In this document: positions 1 through 12,122 of the stretch, piece by piece | How positions within the stretch are numbered: the first letter of the stretch is position 1 | Layout of the letters: every line of letters starts with the position of its first letter | Assembly: GCA_000827495.1 (NCBI GenBank) | Contig: KN817525.1 | Span: 67,655 to 113,197, forward strand | Length of the DNA: 45,543 nucleotides | Direction of reading: 5' to 3' | Source: Hypholoma sublateritium FD-334 SS-4 | Taxonomy: Eukaryota; Basidiomycota; Agaricomycetes; Agaricales; Strophariaceae | Notes under the pieces: generated by a model | What the model saw: only the letters and a program-made list of their open reading frames with translations | Databases searched by the model: none | Told to the model about the DNA's origin: nothing | Made by a program: the position numbers and the translations under genes

Positions 1-290
1 GCGTGTTATGGGCTATGCAGATGTGCGCAGATATCCGCAGATTTTTCCCGCGTAACGCAGATCGGCGCAGAGCTGGTTTTCACTGGGCTTAAAGCTTAAC
101 GTGTATCGAATGATAAGAGTGGTTCAAATACTTCACCAACCGAGCAGCATTTGAATTCCTCTTGAACTTAACATCCCAGGCAATATTACTACACTACACA
201 GCTTGCTATGGTATATACACATACAAGTCGATCCTATACCATATGTACCATACACTGTGGAACTCTTTGGAGAGACATTCATGATAGTTT
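1..290. other. Left-edge region without a gene
   Basis: I see no coding exon here. The segment lies 3' of the caspase-like gene, which is transcribed leftwards and stops at 291-293, so it probably holds its 3' UTR. The first 70 bases carry a short periodic repeat, listed separately. Confidence 0.5.
17..72. repeat. Degenerate 10-bp periodic GCAGAT repeat
   Basis: GCAGAT begins at 17, 27, 37 and 57, and GCAGAG at 67, so the motif recurs on an exact 10-base register with one unit (47) missing. It touches the window edge, so its full length is unknown. It could be the end of a minisatellite or of a mobile element. Confidence 0.5.
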
Positions 291-3001
291 CTACCTGGCT
301 GTTTCCGACAAGTCTTCAACTGTAATCTTTGCAATGAGTGACGCCCACTTGAGAGTCTTCCCCGAAGACTCTGCCTCAAGTGTCATCGAGTCGCGGGGGA
401 CTTGCGACGACGATCCAAAAGGTGACAGCTGCGCGAGAGAGCTCATGTCGACGTATTTGGTGGAGACAAATACTTTGATGAAGCCGGTACCCGCATTTTC
501 CCCTGCGTCGAGGCAGAAACTGAAAGGATCCCCCCCGTTGGCTCCGTATCCGAGGGACATACATGCATTGCAGGCCAAAGGCGGATCCACGTTGTGGCTG
601 GGAGGGAGATACCATGCCTACATACAATAAGTCGATTAGTTTATGTACCACTCAAATTTCACTATACGAAGCCAAACCTGAATGCTGTAGTCGGCAGGAT
701 CAAAATAAAAGATATAAACAAAGAGATCTGACTGAGATTTGTTCTGTATACACAATCCATACTCTTCAGCGTCGTCGGCTTGCAGATTTGCATGGTATTT
801 GGTGTCAAAGAGATTTTTGACTGTTAAATTGTTAGCCACAATCGCAAGCGACTTCAATTGGAAAAGTTTCATCTCAATAAGTGTGTCGGCGGAAAGACTT
901 GAATTGGTTATTTGACTTCGCTGAAGATGGTAGCGGAAATGGCCTATCGCGCTGAGCGCAACAGAGGGAGTGTCCGTAAGGCCTTCTTTTCCTCCCTTGA
1001 TGTCGGTGTCCAAGAAAAAACCTGGGAGCCTCTCAATTTTGTATTTCCTGTCCTCGTCTACCGATATAAAGATATGGGGGTCCAAGTTCTTGTCAATGAT
1101 TCGAAGGAAATGTTCAATATGCAGGGACAAGATATGGTTCTTCACATCTTCAGCGTCTGTAGAAACATCCAATGTAAAAGCCTTGCTATTCCAATTCCAG
1201 ATTCTGGCTTCTGCATCTTCGGGAATATGAAATTCAGGAGTATCGGATGGATATATCAAGAGGGAACGTTTGGCACAGACTTTTTTCGCAATTAATTTGC
1301 CGATATGTTCTCTGGTGGGCCCGTGAACGACAAGAAATTCGGTGCCCCGGACAACTCCATGCATGGTGCCGAAGTCCACTTCTAAGAATGCGTCGTTGGG
1401 CTTAGCCGGTATGGAAGGTTTTAGCCTACAGTAATGCTTCGATTTCGTGGGTACCCCGAGGGTGAAAAGGAGACACTCTTTGTTTCTTCCATGACACTGT
1501 GGAGTTTGCTGTCGATACGAAGGAACTTGGTTCATCAACTGCAAGTAGGAGATGTCAACAGAGCGACGGCACAATTCCCGTAGCTTAGGGATGAGCTGGG
1601 AGCTAAAGTAGCCCCGTGTCAAGTTACCTGCTAGGGTCTCATGAGCTGTTTGGGTCGGCTTGCAAGCAGCGAGCAGAACATGAGACGCCATGTCTTCGTG
1701 TCTGAAGCCGGCAGGTAGCTTTATAAATGCGCCCCGCGGCTCGAAGTTCCGTCCCCAAATGGTAGAATCGACGGTGTTGTTGATAGGACAGGGATTTGGG
1801 AAGGACCGCGGAGTGTATTTCAAATCGTCTGGATGATCATCCTCAATGTCCCCAGTCCTAGCAATTCCCCCACAGTGGCAACTATCAAATATAAGTGTCT
1901 ATCGGTGTTATTGATTTTAAGTTGGTTCGGTTCCGTAATAGGTGACATGGCTGCGCTTACAATGTTGTTCCCCTTTGTCTCAGCTAATCTTCTTGTCAAG
2001 TCGTTTATGGTACGATCAGGAATTCCCGGGATAGGTTCATCATCCCTGTCTTTCATGCTTTCATCGTGGGGGCAAATTGTTTCGATCTCGCCATCAGAGG
2101 AAAACCAGCCTTCTGGGGCAGCAACTCTATTTCCATGGCCCGCAAAAAAAATGATCATCGCGTCGCCCTGTTCGATGCACGTATTACGAAGCAAATGTGT
2201 TTGGATACTGTCTAGAATATTCTGGCGAGTGGCATCTTTGTTGTGCAAGACAAACACGTTGGATCTAGGAACGTTGAAGTCATTGATAAGCAAGTCCTCC
2301 ATGTCTTTTGCATCATTTACTGCCCCGATGAGGTCCGGGATATCTTCGCAGGAGTACTGTGGGGTTATTCAGAGAGATGTCATTAAAAAGGTCCGGGACA
2401 ACAAACCTGATCTACACCTATGATCAAGGCAAATATGCTACTAGGTGTGAGTATTGCACGAATACAAGGGGTATAACAATCCATCAATGAGCTAACCTGG
2501 GTCTTGTACTTCCAACACGAAATTTAATGGACGATTGAGTATCAGAAAATACTTTGGTGATCTCTGAAGCATTTCATCACGCTTGTGCACATATATGGGC
2601 ACTGAATCATGCATTACCTGCATCTTTGTCATATTGACTGGGATCTTCGGTAGTTTGCCCGAGCAAATTAGATTCTTCGCCTTTTTTCAGGTAAAGGCTG
2701 ATAGTAAATTTTGCGATATCGTCCGCTTTCCCAGCTTCGAGGACACTGTCAGGGAAAACATTTGGTTCAAATTGGGTTCAAACCGAGTTCATGGTGAGCT
2801 AACGTCGAAAAACACTTACAAGCGAACGGTCTTGTTCCAAGTTGTCGACTCCTCCGCTGTTGTTGCATCTACCATCTGTATCACATTACCAAACGCAACT
2901 GCGACATGGAGTGTTTGAGGATTGGGCAGCGACTCGGGATGTTGCTTGACTGTCGAGCTGATCACTGTATTGGAAACGATCTCATTTAACAAATCAACCA
3001 T
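291..3001 (-). CDS. C2-like/caspase-domain (peptidase C14) protein
   Basis: Seven exons join in phase: 3001-2820, 2745-2618, 2563-2497, 2440-2407, 2356-1961, 1898-678 and 617-291, giving about 784 residues. The start ATG follows TTACC. Residues about 20-100 look like a C2-type beta sandwich, including a TTWNKTVRF strand; this call is tentative. Residues about 126-290 form a caspase/metacaspase p20 fold: the FALIIGVDQ opening strand, the IIFFAGHGN strand with catalytic His211, and IFDSCHCGG with catalytic Cys276. The C-terminal 110 residues (last exon, with YGANGGDPF and KVFVSTKYVDMSS) match the conserved tail I associate with Agaricomycete caspase-domain proteins. The catalytic dyad is intact, so a Cys protease with basic or acidic P1 preference is expected, possibly in regulated cell death. 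That role is inferred from the family. Every intron except the first (74 nt) is 50-62 nt. Confidence 0.88.
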
Positions 3002-3885
3002 GGTAAGGAATTATAGATATAACTGACCTGTTATTTCAAGGTAGCGCTCAACGCTGCGAGGCGTATCACATTTGCCTCCGCTGGAGGGCAGCTGTGAATT
3101 AAGGTCCTGTAAGTTTGACATACCTCAGTTCGAAAAATCTGTCGACTGAGGGCTTACCTTCGTATTTTATATAGACCGACATTGAATGGTCTGCAAATCG
3201 AAGGCTGAGCATTGGCTGTGCATTGATCGACAACTACTGGTATTGCGATAGTGGTATTGTGTAAGGCAGTGAGTTCCTGTCCAAACGTTGTACAGGGTGT
3301 ACTACGGTTGTACTCGGCGTGTCGCAAAAATGTTCGTGGGTAAATTCATGACAGAGGACTCCGAGTCGACTCGGAGCGGTACTTGGCCTCAGCATAACCT
3401 CAGCGCTCAGCAGTCCTCGTTGTCCCTATATTCATCTATCATAAATTGTGTGTACCCTGGTACTGCCCTCGAAGTATGCGATGTGCACGCCTGTGTACGC
3501 GCTATTAGTAACAGTGAAGATTACGCAATGCAGCGCAGTGTAAATGCTTTTCGTAGAACGGATATGAAAAACCAATGCCACATCATTGCCCGATTCCAAT
3601 CCAGAATATAGGGCTACTATACACATTACTTCTGGGAAAGAATGTCGAAGTCCGGGTGAACAATCCTCCAACGACTGTGAAAATAGAAGAGGGCCGTGGA
3701 TCTGCCTCAGATCCACAAGTGGCCAGGGGTTAAAATAAGAGATAAGCACCAAATGTCCTAGAGAGGGGAGAGAAATGTAGTACAGTATAAAATAGAAAGA
3801 GAAGCCTACCAGAACGCAAATAGTATAAATAAATCAACAAAGGGTCCATAAGATATATAGAGGAGATGCTGGGGAGGAGAACCAA
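3002..3885. other. Intergenic region, no supported gene
   Basis: This lies between the start of the caspase-like gene and the 3' end of the LIM gene. An open frame at 3288-3611 (+) has no recognisable protein character, so I do not call it. The only structure seen is a short perfect inverted repeat at 3696-3716. Confidence 0.5.
3696..3716. repeat. Perfect 9-bp inverted repeat (hairpin)
   Basis: GTGGATCTG, a 3-base loop CCT, then CAGATCCAC. It lies about 170 bases 3' of the LIM gene stop (minus-strand gene ending at 3886), so it could sit in that gene's 3' UTR. No function is claimed. Confidence 0.6.
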
Positions 3886-6800
3886 TCATATCCGTGTGGC
3901 GTTATCAGCAGCGCCGCCGGGTCCTGCGGCGCCTGCGAGGTCAATGAAGCGCGTTACGCGCTTCTTAGCTCGCGACGTCTGCACCCACTCTTCCTCGTCT
4001 TCTTCATCACTGCCGTTGCGAGCAGCACTGTGCGCGTGGCGCTCGCACAACATCCGGCCATCCACCTCCCAATATTCATGGAGTTGCTCTCTGCAATCCG
4101 GGTATCCTGGGTATTCACACGTCATGTGTTCGGGGTGATAACGATCGCCGCTGTGGGAGACGGCGCAAGGACCCTCGATGGGCTGACCGCATAAAGCAGC
4201 CGCGCACAGTGAGTCGTTTGCCTCGTGGTAGTGGTAAGCACATAGAGGCTTGCCGTCGTAGACATAAAATGTTTTATCTGGGAATGGTTTCTGCGGCGAA
4301 ACATATTAGAAAGATGATAAAGCGTAAACAGTGAAGAACAAACATGGCATGTATGGCAATTGAAGCATTCCTTGTGGTATTTGCCTTTCAGTTGTCCATC
4401 TGACGAGGAGACGGCCGCCTTTTCAATTGGAAGGCTACAACGACGACACTATATAAAGCACAAAATGACAGCAAAAATTGAAGGCGAGATTAGAAAATTT
4501 AATCTTTGATTGAATAAACTGAACGCACCTTGGGAAGATACATGTTCTTCCAACACTTCTCGCAAAGCACCCCGCCTCCATCCACCGACACCCATCGCCC
4601 ATTATCGATGGTTTTCGAGCATCTCAAACAGGTCCTAACCCTCTTCTTCGTCGCGCTTCCAACATCCGCCAGTACCTTATCCGCCACCTTGGGACTCGGG
4701 CTCGTCAAGGAGCGCATCGGCAGCTTGATGGGCTTCTTCGCCGCCTCCGGCGACTGCAGACCCTGTACCGTTCTGCTCCGCTGCGCCTTCGACCCACCTA
4801 GGCCACCGAGCACCGAGTCACCCTCGTCATCATCATAGTCGTTTGCCATGCTGGTATCGACCTTTGGCAGGCGCATACTCGTGCTGCTACCCAAGCTCGG
4901 CGCACCGCGCCCGCTGTCGATCGAGGTCCCATACACCCGCTGCTTGGCCGCAGACGACATCGACACCGATGACTTGCTGCTGCTCTCGGTGCGGTCATGC
5001 ATCTGCCCGACCTTATCAGCGACGCCTGCCCTTGTGCGCAACGCACTGCTGCCTCGACTCTCGCTGCGCCCGACGATCCCTGGGCCTCCGAGCCGCTTGT
5101 AGTCACTCGGCGGCGTCTGCGACAGGCCCAGCGCCTGTGCCACTGCCGACGAGTTCGTACGCGGTCGCCCACGTACATCGCTGCCGTCCGACGAGTACGA
5201 TGAATGCGATGCCACGGAGTTCTCGCGCGTGAGCGGCGCGCCCATCGCCCGCGCGCCGCCCACATGGCTATCGCCGCGGTCGCCCGATCGCGATCGCGAC
5301 CGCGCGGAGACGGAGCCGAATTGCATGTGCCGCGTCTTCGAGCTACCGCGCTGCATGATCGACGCCGCTGCAGACAGCGGTGCGGGCGGCGGTGTGCGGC
5401 TGCGTCGTTTCTGCAACCCGGAGTTCACGCGCCGGGGGTTGAAGTCATCGCCGTCGTCCTCGTAGTCCGTCGAGTCTGCGTACGCGAGGCCCCCGTACTC
5501 CGATTCCGAATCTACGGGCGACGGCGGTCGGCGCGGAGCGCCATTCATTCGCGAGTTGTTGGTAGAATTGGAGATCGAGCGGATTGGAATGTTCTCGCTG
5601 CGTGTATATGAATCATCTTTTGAAGGGGGGGGTGGTATTGGGTCCGAGCCCTCGGACCCAGCGGCCGGCATTCTACCACGAAGTTTCTCAAAAAAAGGAA
5701 GTCGACCAGAGAGCGGCGAAGAGGTAGCGGGTCCAGCAGCGGGCGCTACGTTGGTGTTGATAGCTGTAGTAGTCTGTGTAGGAGTCACCATGGTCTGGTT
5801 TGTAGGCGATGGCGTCCGAGCTTTGATATTACTATTAGGTAATAGCTGTGGCGGGTATCGCGGGTCGATTTGAGGAACTGGAGATAACGGTCCTGGTGAG
5901 GGCGAGGAATAGCCAGACCCTGCGGAAAGCGGTGGGGTGGAAGCAGCTGTGTACAAGGAAATTAATCAGCAATGTCCACCGTTACCGTAGTCAACACCTA
6001 CATCTTGAAACAGCATCGATATCCAAAAATTGTGGTGCATTTGGCCGTCTTCCATACTGTGGCTGTGGTCCACCAGGTTTACCATTCGGAGCTACGAACA
6101 TGGCAGCGCGCGCTGCAGCAGCGAAACCTCGCCGCCCTACTCCCGCCATTCCAGCTGCACCGCCCGTTTTTGTGTCGATGCCCCTTTCGGCAGGCGGCAC
6201 AAAAGCTTCGAAAGATGGTGGATTATTGCCTATAGCGCCATTTGCCGGAGGGTTGCCCATAGTTCTGGGGAGGCCATTCGGAGGAATGTTATTGAGTGAA
6301 GGAGGACCCGCTATCGACGGGAAGTTGATTGAAGAACTCCCATTGCCCGGCGGAGGGCGTATATTATTAACGGAAGACGGCCCATAGCCATTCATGCTCA
6401 AGGCCGGAGATCCCGTCCTCATCGGTTGCGAGGCTTGTCCTGGAAACGCCTGGCCGTTTCTCAGCGGTGGTCCGGGCGGAGTTGGCATTTCTCTGGCGCC
6501 AGAACCGCTGAATGAGTTCAGCGAGCGGGCCGTAGACGGTGTAGATTGATGAAATCCTCCTCTTGGTGGAGGTGGCGTATTGTTGTTATAGGCAGTAGAA
6601 GATGGTCCAGAGCCGCTCATGCTGGAAGCCGGAGTCCCCACCCTCGGTGGTTGAGCAATTTGGCCTGGAAACGGCTGACCATTTCGCGCAGGTGGTCCAG
6701 GGGCTGATGTCATTTCCCTGGAGCCAGGGCCACTAAATGATCCCAGTGGACGAGCTGTAGATGGTGTAGATTGATTAGACATGCTCCCAGCATTTGAGGG

Positions 6801-7283
6801 CGTGCGCATCCGGGTGTTCAGAGGAGATGAAGAGGCATTGGAGGAGAAAGGTGGCTCCCTCGACCGCGGCGAATTGATATCGGAATCCGGGCGAGCCAGT
6901 GGACTGGATCTTGTCTGGAAACTCGCCTGGGTTGGCGAGGTATCACCTCCGCTCCTGGTATTGATCTGCAGCCTGCTTCCGCCCGCAGATGGTATTCGCT
7001 GGTGTTGAGGAATGTCCTGAGGGCGAGATGGTGGAGCCCGGGGTGCAGATGTACTGGGCGAGGCGACTCGCGCCTGGAGGCGTCCGGGAAGCAGAGCCGC
7101 CGCTGCTTCAGGAGTCATGGCCGGCTTGGGCAAACTTGGCACTGGGGGAGGCGCTGTGCATGTGTGATCTCCAAGTTCTGCTAGAGGAACCGGCTGGTGG
7201 CAGGTGGAACATTTCACGGATGGTAAAAGCTGGGATATTCTCCCTTGGGGTGGTGGCGTTGGCGAGAGTAGCGACGAGATCAT
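3886..7283 (-). CDS. LIM-domain protein, paxillin-like (Pxl1-type)
   Basis: Four exons join in phase: 7283-6002, 5946-4529, 4448-4344 and 4290-3886, for 1069 residues. An in-frame TAG 21 bases upstream supports the ATG at 7283. Near the N-terminus (about residues 16-45) is a short Cys/His segment (LLPSVKCSTC, then GDHTC) like the zinc-knuckle seen in fungal paxillin-like proteins. Residues about 50-860 are Pro/Ser-rich and presumably disordered, with several near-repeats around GSGAREM and GPPLRNGQ. Residues about 868-1045 carry tandem LIM zinc modules: CLRC..., CRRCSLPIE..., FNCHTC and a final module ending in DGRMLCERH. LIM proteins of this type bind cytoskeletal partners; yeast Pxl1 acts at polarised growth sites and the cytokinetic ring. 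That role here is inference. The C-terminal tail after the LIM block has an acidic patch (DEEDEEE). Confidence 0.88.
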
Positions 7284-8476
7284 TAGAGGAGTTGTCGAGG
7301 ACTATGCAGCCGACGCTGCCGGGTTCTTTAGGAACGATAGTGGGTGTACTTGTGACGGCCAGCGCGTAGGTTTGAAGGTTATATGCAAGAAACTAGGAAG
7401 AAATGGGATTAGTTTGTTGACATGTCATGAGTGTAGGAAACAAAGTCGATATTCGGCACCAAACCAGTCTTTCTTTCTCCGCTGCTTCCTCCTTCCCCCA
7501 TCATCTCAATCTATTGCTCCCTAAAACTTCCTTGGGATGCATTAATTCGGTTCTCTCTACTGAATTACTGTCAATATTTTGTCGTTTTCACCCACACCTC
7601 AGTTCAACTCTCACAACTGCTACGTCTGTCAGTGTCGGCGTCTCCACGGTACCCAACTGGCCGATTCCTACTGCTCCAGCAGCGACACGACGATACAGTA
7701 CAACGCGCCGCGCGAGAAACCAGGACTTCGAATTGTTCCCAAGCCGACTAACGTATATACGCACTTTTCTTCCTAATTCTACAGAAGTTAACCATTTGGC
7801 AAACTCTTGGACTTCTGAAATGTGCACACGTCGTATGTAGTCAACAATATCTCTCCGCCAACCAGACAAGCCAACGAGGCTTTCGCATCGCTTAGCATAT
7901 GATGGTACGTCTGTGATAGGAGCCATACTGACCAAACACCTCAACAGACTTGCAACAGACCTCAACTGAATAGTCCGATGCGTCAAAGGTTTATATAACG
8001 TTTCGTTTATCCTATAATCCTGGACCTAGGTATCCGGAAACCTGTCGAGTAGACTTCCACATTAGCCTTCGTTGGCTTTGCACACCAAAAATAGGCCTGG
8101 TACCGAATCATGATTCATGAATGCGCGACAATCCATGACGATCCATCTCGTAAGTACTATCAATCATTTCATACATCGTGGAATCATGGATAAACCGCAC
8201 ACTTGCCTGAAACCTCTAGCTTCAAAATGAAGACGCCGGTAAGTATATACGGCGTATATACGTCAAAGCTACTTATGCACGTCAAGTGGTGATAAAGGGC
8301 GCTGATGGGATCTTCGAAAACCTTATTCCGCAATCTCAGGGCGACGTCCCCATAATCGCGGGCGCACTAAGCGCTGAGCATGAATTGTCCGCGCTGTCGC
8401 TGAAGGCGGCCACTGGCTCAAATAGCTCGACCCAATCCCGCACAAGCCCTCCATCAGATTTGTCGCACAGCTGTTT
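7284..8476. other. Intergenic region, one doubtful small ORF
   Basis: This is upstream of the LIM gene and downstream of the membrane-protein gene, both on the minus strand. A 132-codon frame at 7588-7986 (-) has no motif I know, and its downstream half looks like translated non-coding DNA. At 8243-8261 two copies of the self-complementary octamer GTATATAC are separated by three bases. No RNA gene was seen. Confidence 0.4.
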
Positions 8477-10381
8477 TTACCCACCGCTTGCGAGGATCCT
8501 CCCCTGCTTTACGTATAGCACCTTGTCGTCGCTAATAACATCTCCCCGCCCAAGCGCAAACGCCTGCGCCACGTCTAACACACTCACATGGGGCATCCGT
8601 CGCTGCCGCCGCAGGCGGAGCGCCATCCACACCGCGAGGACGCCGACGCCCGTCGTCCATACCGTCGCGATCCACCCAAGGTTGTACGTGTTCCCGAAGC
8701 GCCAGTGCTCCTGCACGGTCCGGTTCTGCGGGTCGCACAGCGGCGGCCTTGGCGCCGTGTGCGTGGTGTACAGCAGCTGCCATTCGTACGTGTTGTACGC
8801 CGTCATGCCGCCCTTGCCGCCATCGGCCAGTATCGTCTCAAGGATCTCCGCCGTGGACGCGGAGGAGGAATAATATTTTAGCGTGATAATGGGCGCCGTG
8901 GGAGCGAGGTCGGCGCCGCCTTGCAGAGACGCACCCAATAGGCGCGCGGCCTGCGCCATGCCCTCGAGCGTTTTTTGTGTGGCGCGCCCGGCGAGTGACG
9001 GGTATACGTCGGTGTCATTTGCACCAAGCGTGCCGGCTGTGAAGTTGACCATTTGGACGTGCACAGTTTTGGGGATCGCTTGCCAGCTGCAGACGAGCGT
9101 CGATTCTTGGTTGGATCCAGTGTCTACGGCAACACTCATGATGGCGCCACTGCCGGATGGTTCGACAAGTGTGTACATCGCAGCATGGTTTGCGGTGATG
9201 TTGAAGGGTCCTGCGTCGCTTACCACAGCTCCGATTTGTGGGGGTACAGGTGCGTCTGTGAAATTGCGCGATCCATCGGGGAGGACAGACAGAGTCGGCG
9301 GCGAGCGGTCAGGGAAGGTAGACTGCCAGATGGAGAGAGACTGGGTCGGGTCTTCCGAGCAGTTTGCGGAGAACAAGACTCCCGGAATTTCTTGCAGGCC
9401 ATTTATGAGCCCCCCGATGGCACCGTAGGCATAGCTGTCTTTTGCATAAACGCGACCCGCAATGGCTGTGGTAGTGTTCCCATTGATCTGATCTGCGAAA
9501 CGACGCCTTGTCACTCAAGACTGCCAAACAGCGAAATCAAAAACAAAATAGTTACTCACCGTCATAATTCGCAAGCTGCATTCCAATTTCGAACGAAAAT
9601 GCATCGATGAATTGTTGTTGGGCATTGGTCAGGAAGGGTTCAACACCTAGAGTAAGATTACTGATATTTACTCCACATGGGATAGGATTGTCGAAGTAAA
9701 CATGATCGAAGAAGATATCTGGAGCGCTACTAAGTACAGAAGGTCTAGCATCAGCTTAGAAGAAAGTTACTTACGAGGTTGCAGTATGGCGACCAACGAC
9801 GACGCGTGGACCGCAAAGCCCCCATAAACGACGATCCACAGTAGACGCTCTTTCGGCCAAGACCGAAGCCTGCTCGGTCCTCTTTTCGCGTTTGGAAACT
9901 TGGTAAAGATCGACATCTCTGTCACACCTTGCAGCCACGTTAGGTGGCCCAGCGTGAATCCGCTCAGTAACAGTGATTTTGAGTATTCCTCGATGGTTTT
10001 CTGGAGTATGTACGTGATGTGTAGAGTAGATAGTGTGGCCACGAGCGTAACGATGGTGTTCGTGGTTGCCGGGTTGTTTTTGCCGAGTTGGGAAATGTTC
10101 CAAGCTATGGGAACGCGGACGAGCGCAAACACACAGAGTGCTGCGCCCCAAGCAACGGATATTAGGCCTTGGAAGAGGAGCAGCAGAAGAGATCGGTCCC
10201 AGCCAGCTGTAATCACATGTTCTGATGAGTGGTCGACCTTGGGCAAGGGCAGGACTTCCTCAAGACTGTGGATATCCTGAGGAATATCTTCCCAGTAATA
10301 CGTAGATTTATCGCGTATCGACGAGCCAGTGAGTGTGTGCGGATCATTTAGGGCTGCAAGCTTGATATAGGTTGTTGGCAT
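8477..10381 (-). CDS. Uncharacterised integral membrane protein
   Basis: Three exons join in phase (10381-9775, 9718-9560, 9492-8477), giving 593 residues. Hydrophobic segments lie at about residues 64-87, 108-126 and 179-200, and again at about 522-544 near the C-terminus. Between the third and fourth is a hydrophilic region of about 320 residues with several N-glycosylation sequons (for example NISNLT and NGNTT), suggesting it is extracellular or lumenal. The cytoplasmic tail after the last segment begins with a basic RLRRQRR motif. I recognise the layout as a family common in Agaricomycetes but know no function. Splice sites are standard GT-AG. The protein shows no signal peptide, since the first 60 residues are hydrophilic. 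Confidence 0.82.
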
Positions 10382-10895
10382 AGTGGTGCACAGAATGGAT
10401 TGAGGGAAGGATGAACTGCCCTTCCTACAGTCATTTATAGTCCTTTATGTCTGGTTAAGGATGAACCTGAATTTCCATAAACGCTCCTACTTACGTTTGA
10501 TTGAGCTATGCACACCAATTGAATAAGCGCCAAGAATAGATTCGAACACGCTGATAAGATACCGTTACATGCTTGAGAGGCTAAATACCTGTGGACGTCG
10601 GGGTTGTCAACGCAATTCAAGATAAAGACATGTGTAGGGGCGGGAAGAGTCACCGCACGCAATCATTTTTGGGCGCTTATCAAATTATCAACGCCAAGCA
10701 ACCCAGCGCCTCACCGAGACTTGCAACGAATTGATGGCCAGATAGAATTCATCACACCAGTGATTGCTAGATTATTTTGAGAATTTGTTTCGTGTCATTG
10801 ATTTTGTTAGTAAGAGCCGTAGAGTATATCCTATCTGAACCAGGACGAAATTATAAAGGTCGGGGTTGATATGGTACGTGCCTGTCCGAATGCCA
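10382..10895. other. Intergenic region, no supported gene
   Basis: This lies between the 5' end of the membrane-protein gene and the stop of the kinase-like gene. Short frames at 10435-10662 and 10772-11068 (-) have no recognisable content, and the second overlaps the kinase-like gene. I see no RNA gene. Confidence 0.45.
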
Positions 10896-12122
10896 TTAAA
10901 TGTCAGCTTCATCGTCATCCCACGGCCTCTCAAGGCGACGAGAGTGATTGAATTTGAATGGCTTGTCTCCACCAGCATTTCGCATGAGATACTGTTCGAG
11001 CACATAGCCAATTGCGCCTTCTTCGTCCTGTGATCTTCGGGCCTTCCGGAATTCCTCGTCTGTTTCATTCTCTCCCTGTGTGCGTGCGATTCCGAAGTCG
11101 ATCATAAAGACTTTAAAACTCTCCATTTCGCCTTCTAGTTCCAGCTGTCGAAAACTGGGTATAAGTTCCCAAGAACTGTTCGGCGAAGCCCGGTCCTGGA
11201 CAGGGACGACCAAAATATTATCTAGTCTGATATCTCGGTTGAGGACTCCCATGTCGCCTATTTCCTGTACAAGTTTGACGGATGCCTTCCCGATATCGTG
11301 CCACAGGTCCCTGTTAGGTATTCGTTCAGGAATGTCGCGCAGAGGGAAAGAAGGGTTCTTGTATTCCATCAATAATCCTTGAACTTGTTCGATCTTTTGA
11401 CTTCTTCTCGTCTTGTCACGCACAGAGACTGTGCCATAGAGAATTGGGATCTTCTCCCCTTGCACGTCGGCCAAATTCCTATACACTTCTAGCTCCTGTG
11501 CGTATAGCTTGTCGCACCATTTCTGGAGGTAAGCCTCGCGATGGCCCGCTGGCCAGTGTTCGTTGGAAACCCGTCGCGTCAACTTATATCCACCGTCCTG
11601 CTCGTCCCCTGATTCATCGCTGTCGCACCCGGTTGATTTGATGCCAGAGTCATCTCCGTCGTGCCAAGAGTCGCCCTCAAAATCATCGGCAACCCTGATT
11701 TCCGGTCTTTGGTCGTCTGGGAGGTTTTGGAAAGCAACGTAGGCGGCCTCAATGTCTGGTGTCCACTCGGTCGCTTCATAGTCATCCCGTAGTCCCCTTG
11801 AAAAGCGTCTGTCGCAAAGTTTGAGAATCATTTGCGACTTGGGTGGTGGTCGTTTACTCTTCAGGAGGCGCGCCGCGTGCGCACCATTGCGAGTGGAAGA
11901 TGTGTGTTTCACCAAAAGGACACAAGAGAAGGTCGTCGCTAACGTTCGGACGACCTTTAGAGAGAGGGGTATAGGTTTCTTTGTATGCTCAACAGCATTG
12001 TTTGTGTCTGGCTCCGACTCTTCTGGATCTTCAGGACAGTAATCCAGTTTGATGATTGACCCATCACGATACGGATAATTTCTTGGTCGCGGGGACGCGT
12101 CTGCTGCTTTGGCCATCGCCAA
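10896..12122 (-). CDS. Atypical protein kinase-like protein
   Basis: A single exon of 408 residues, unusual in this intron-rich window. Residues about 98-345 show a kinase skeleton: QMILKLCD with a candidate ATP Lys101, an acidic insert (about 143-178), QELEVYRNL with a candidate helix-C Glu, a hinge-like GLLMEYK, a catalytic loop NRDIRLDNILV (Asp297, Asn302) and the metal-binding IDFGIAR (Asp342). The canonical His of HRD is Asn, but the Asp, Asn and DFG are kept, so activity is possible. After DFG only about 60 residues remain, so the usual C-lobe helices are short or absent, as in many small fungal kinase-like proteins. Substrate and role are unknown. It is transcribed divergently from the 12533 gene, sharing a roughly 410-bp promoter region. 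Confidence 0.82.
   Translation of the reverse strand: MAMAKAADASPRPRNYPYRDGSIIKLDYCPEDPEESEPDTNNAVEHTKKPIPLSLKVVRTLATTFSCVLLVKHTSSTRNGAHAARLLKSKRPPPKSQMILKLCDRRFSRGLRDDYEATEWTPDIEAAYVAFQNLPDDQRPEIRVADDFEGDSWHDGDDSGIKSTGCDSDESGDEQDGGYKLTRRVSNEHWPAGHREAYLQKWCDKLYAQELEVYRNLADVQGEKIPILYGTVSVRDKTRRSQKIEQVQGLLMEYKNPSFPLRDIPERIPNRDLWHDIGKASVKLVQEIGDMGVLNRDIRLDNILVVPVQDRASPNSSWELIPSFRQLELEGEMESFKVFMIDFGIARTQGENETDEEFRKARRSQDEEGAIGYVLEQYLMRNAGGDKPFKFNHSRRLERPWDDDEADI

Noticed and set aside
3288..3611. 107-codon plus-strand frame
   Set aside because: No recognisable content, and mixed composition typical of intergenic DNA.
4798..5611. Long open frames on both strands opposite the LIM gene
   Set aside because: They are Arg/Cys-rich shadows of the GC-rich Ser/Pro-coding exon; the minus frame with the LIM modules is clearly the gene.
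7588..7986. 132-codon minus-strand frame as a small gene
   Set aside because: No family motif, no supporting splice sites, and the second half reads like translated non-coding DNA.
10520..10550. Possible tRNA T-arm (ATTCGAAC)
   Set aside because: No acceptor stem, D-arm or anticodon arm can be found around it.
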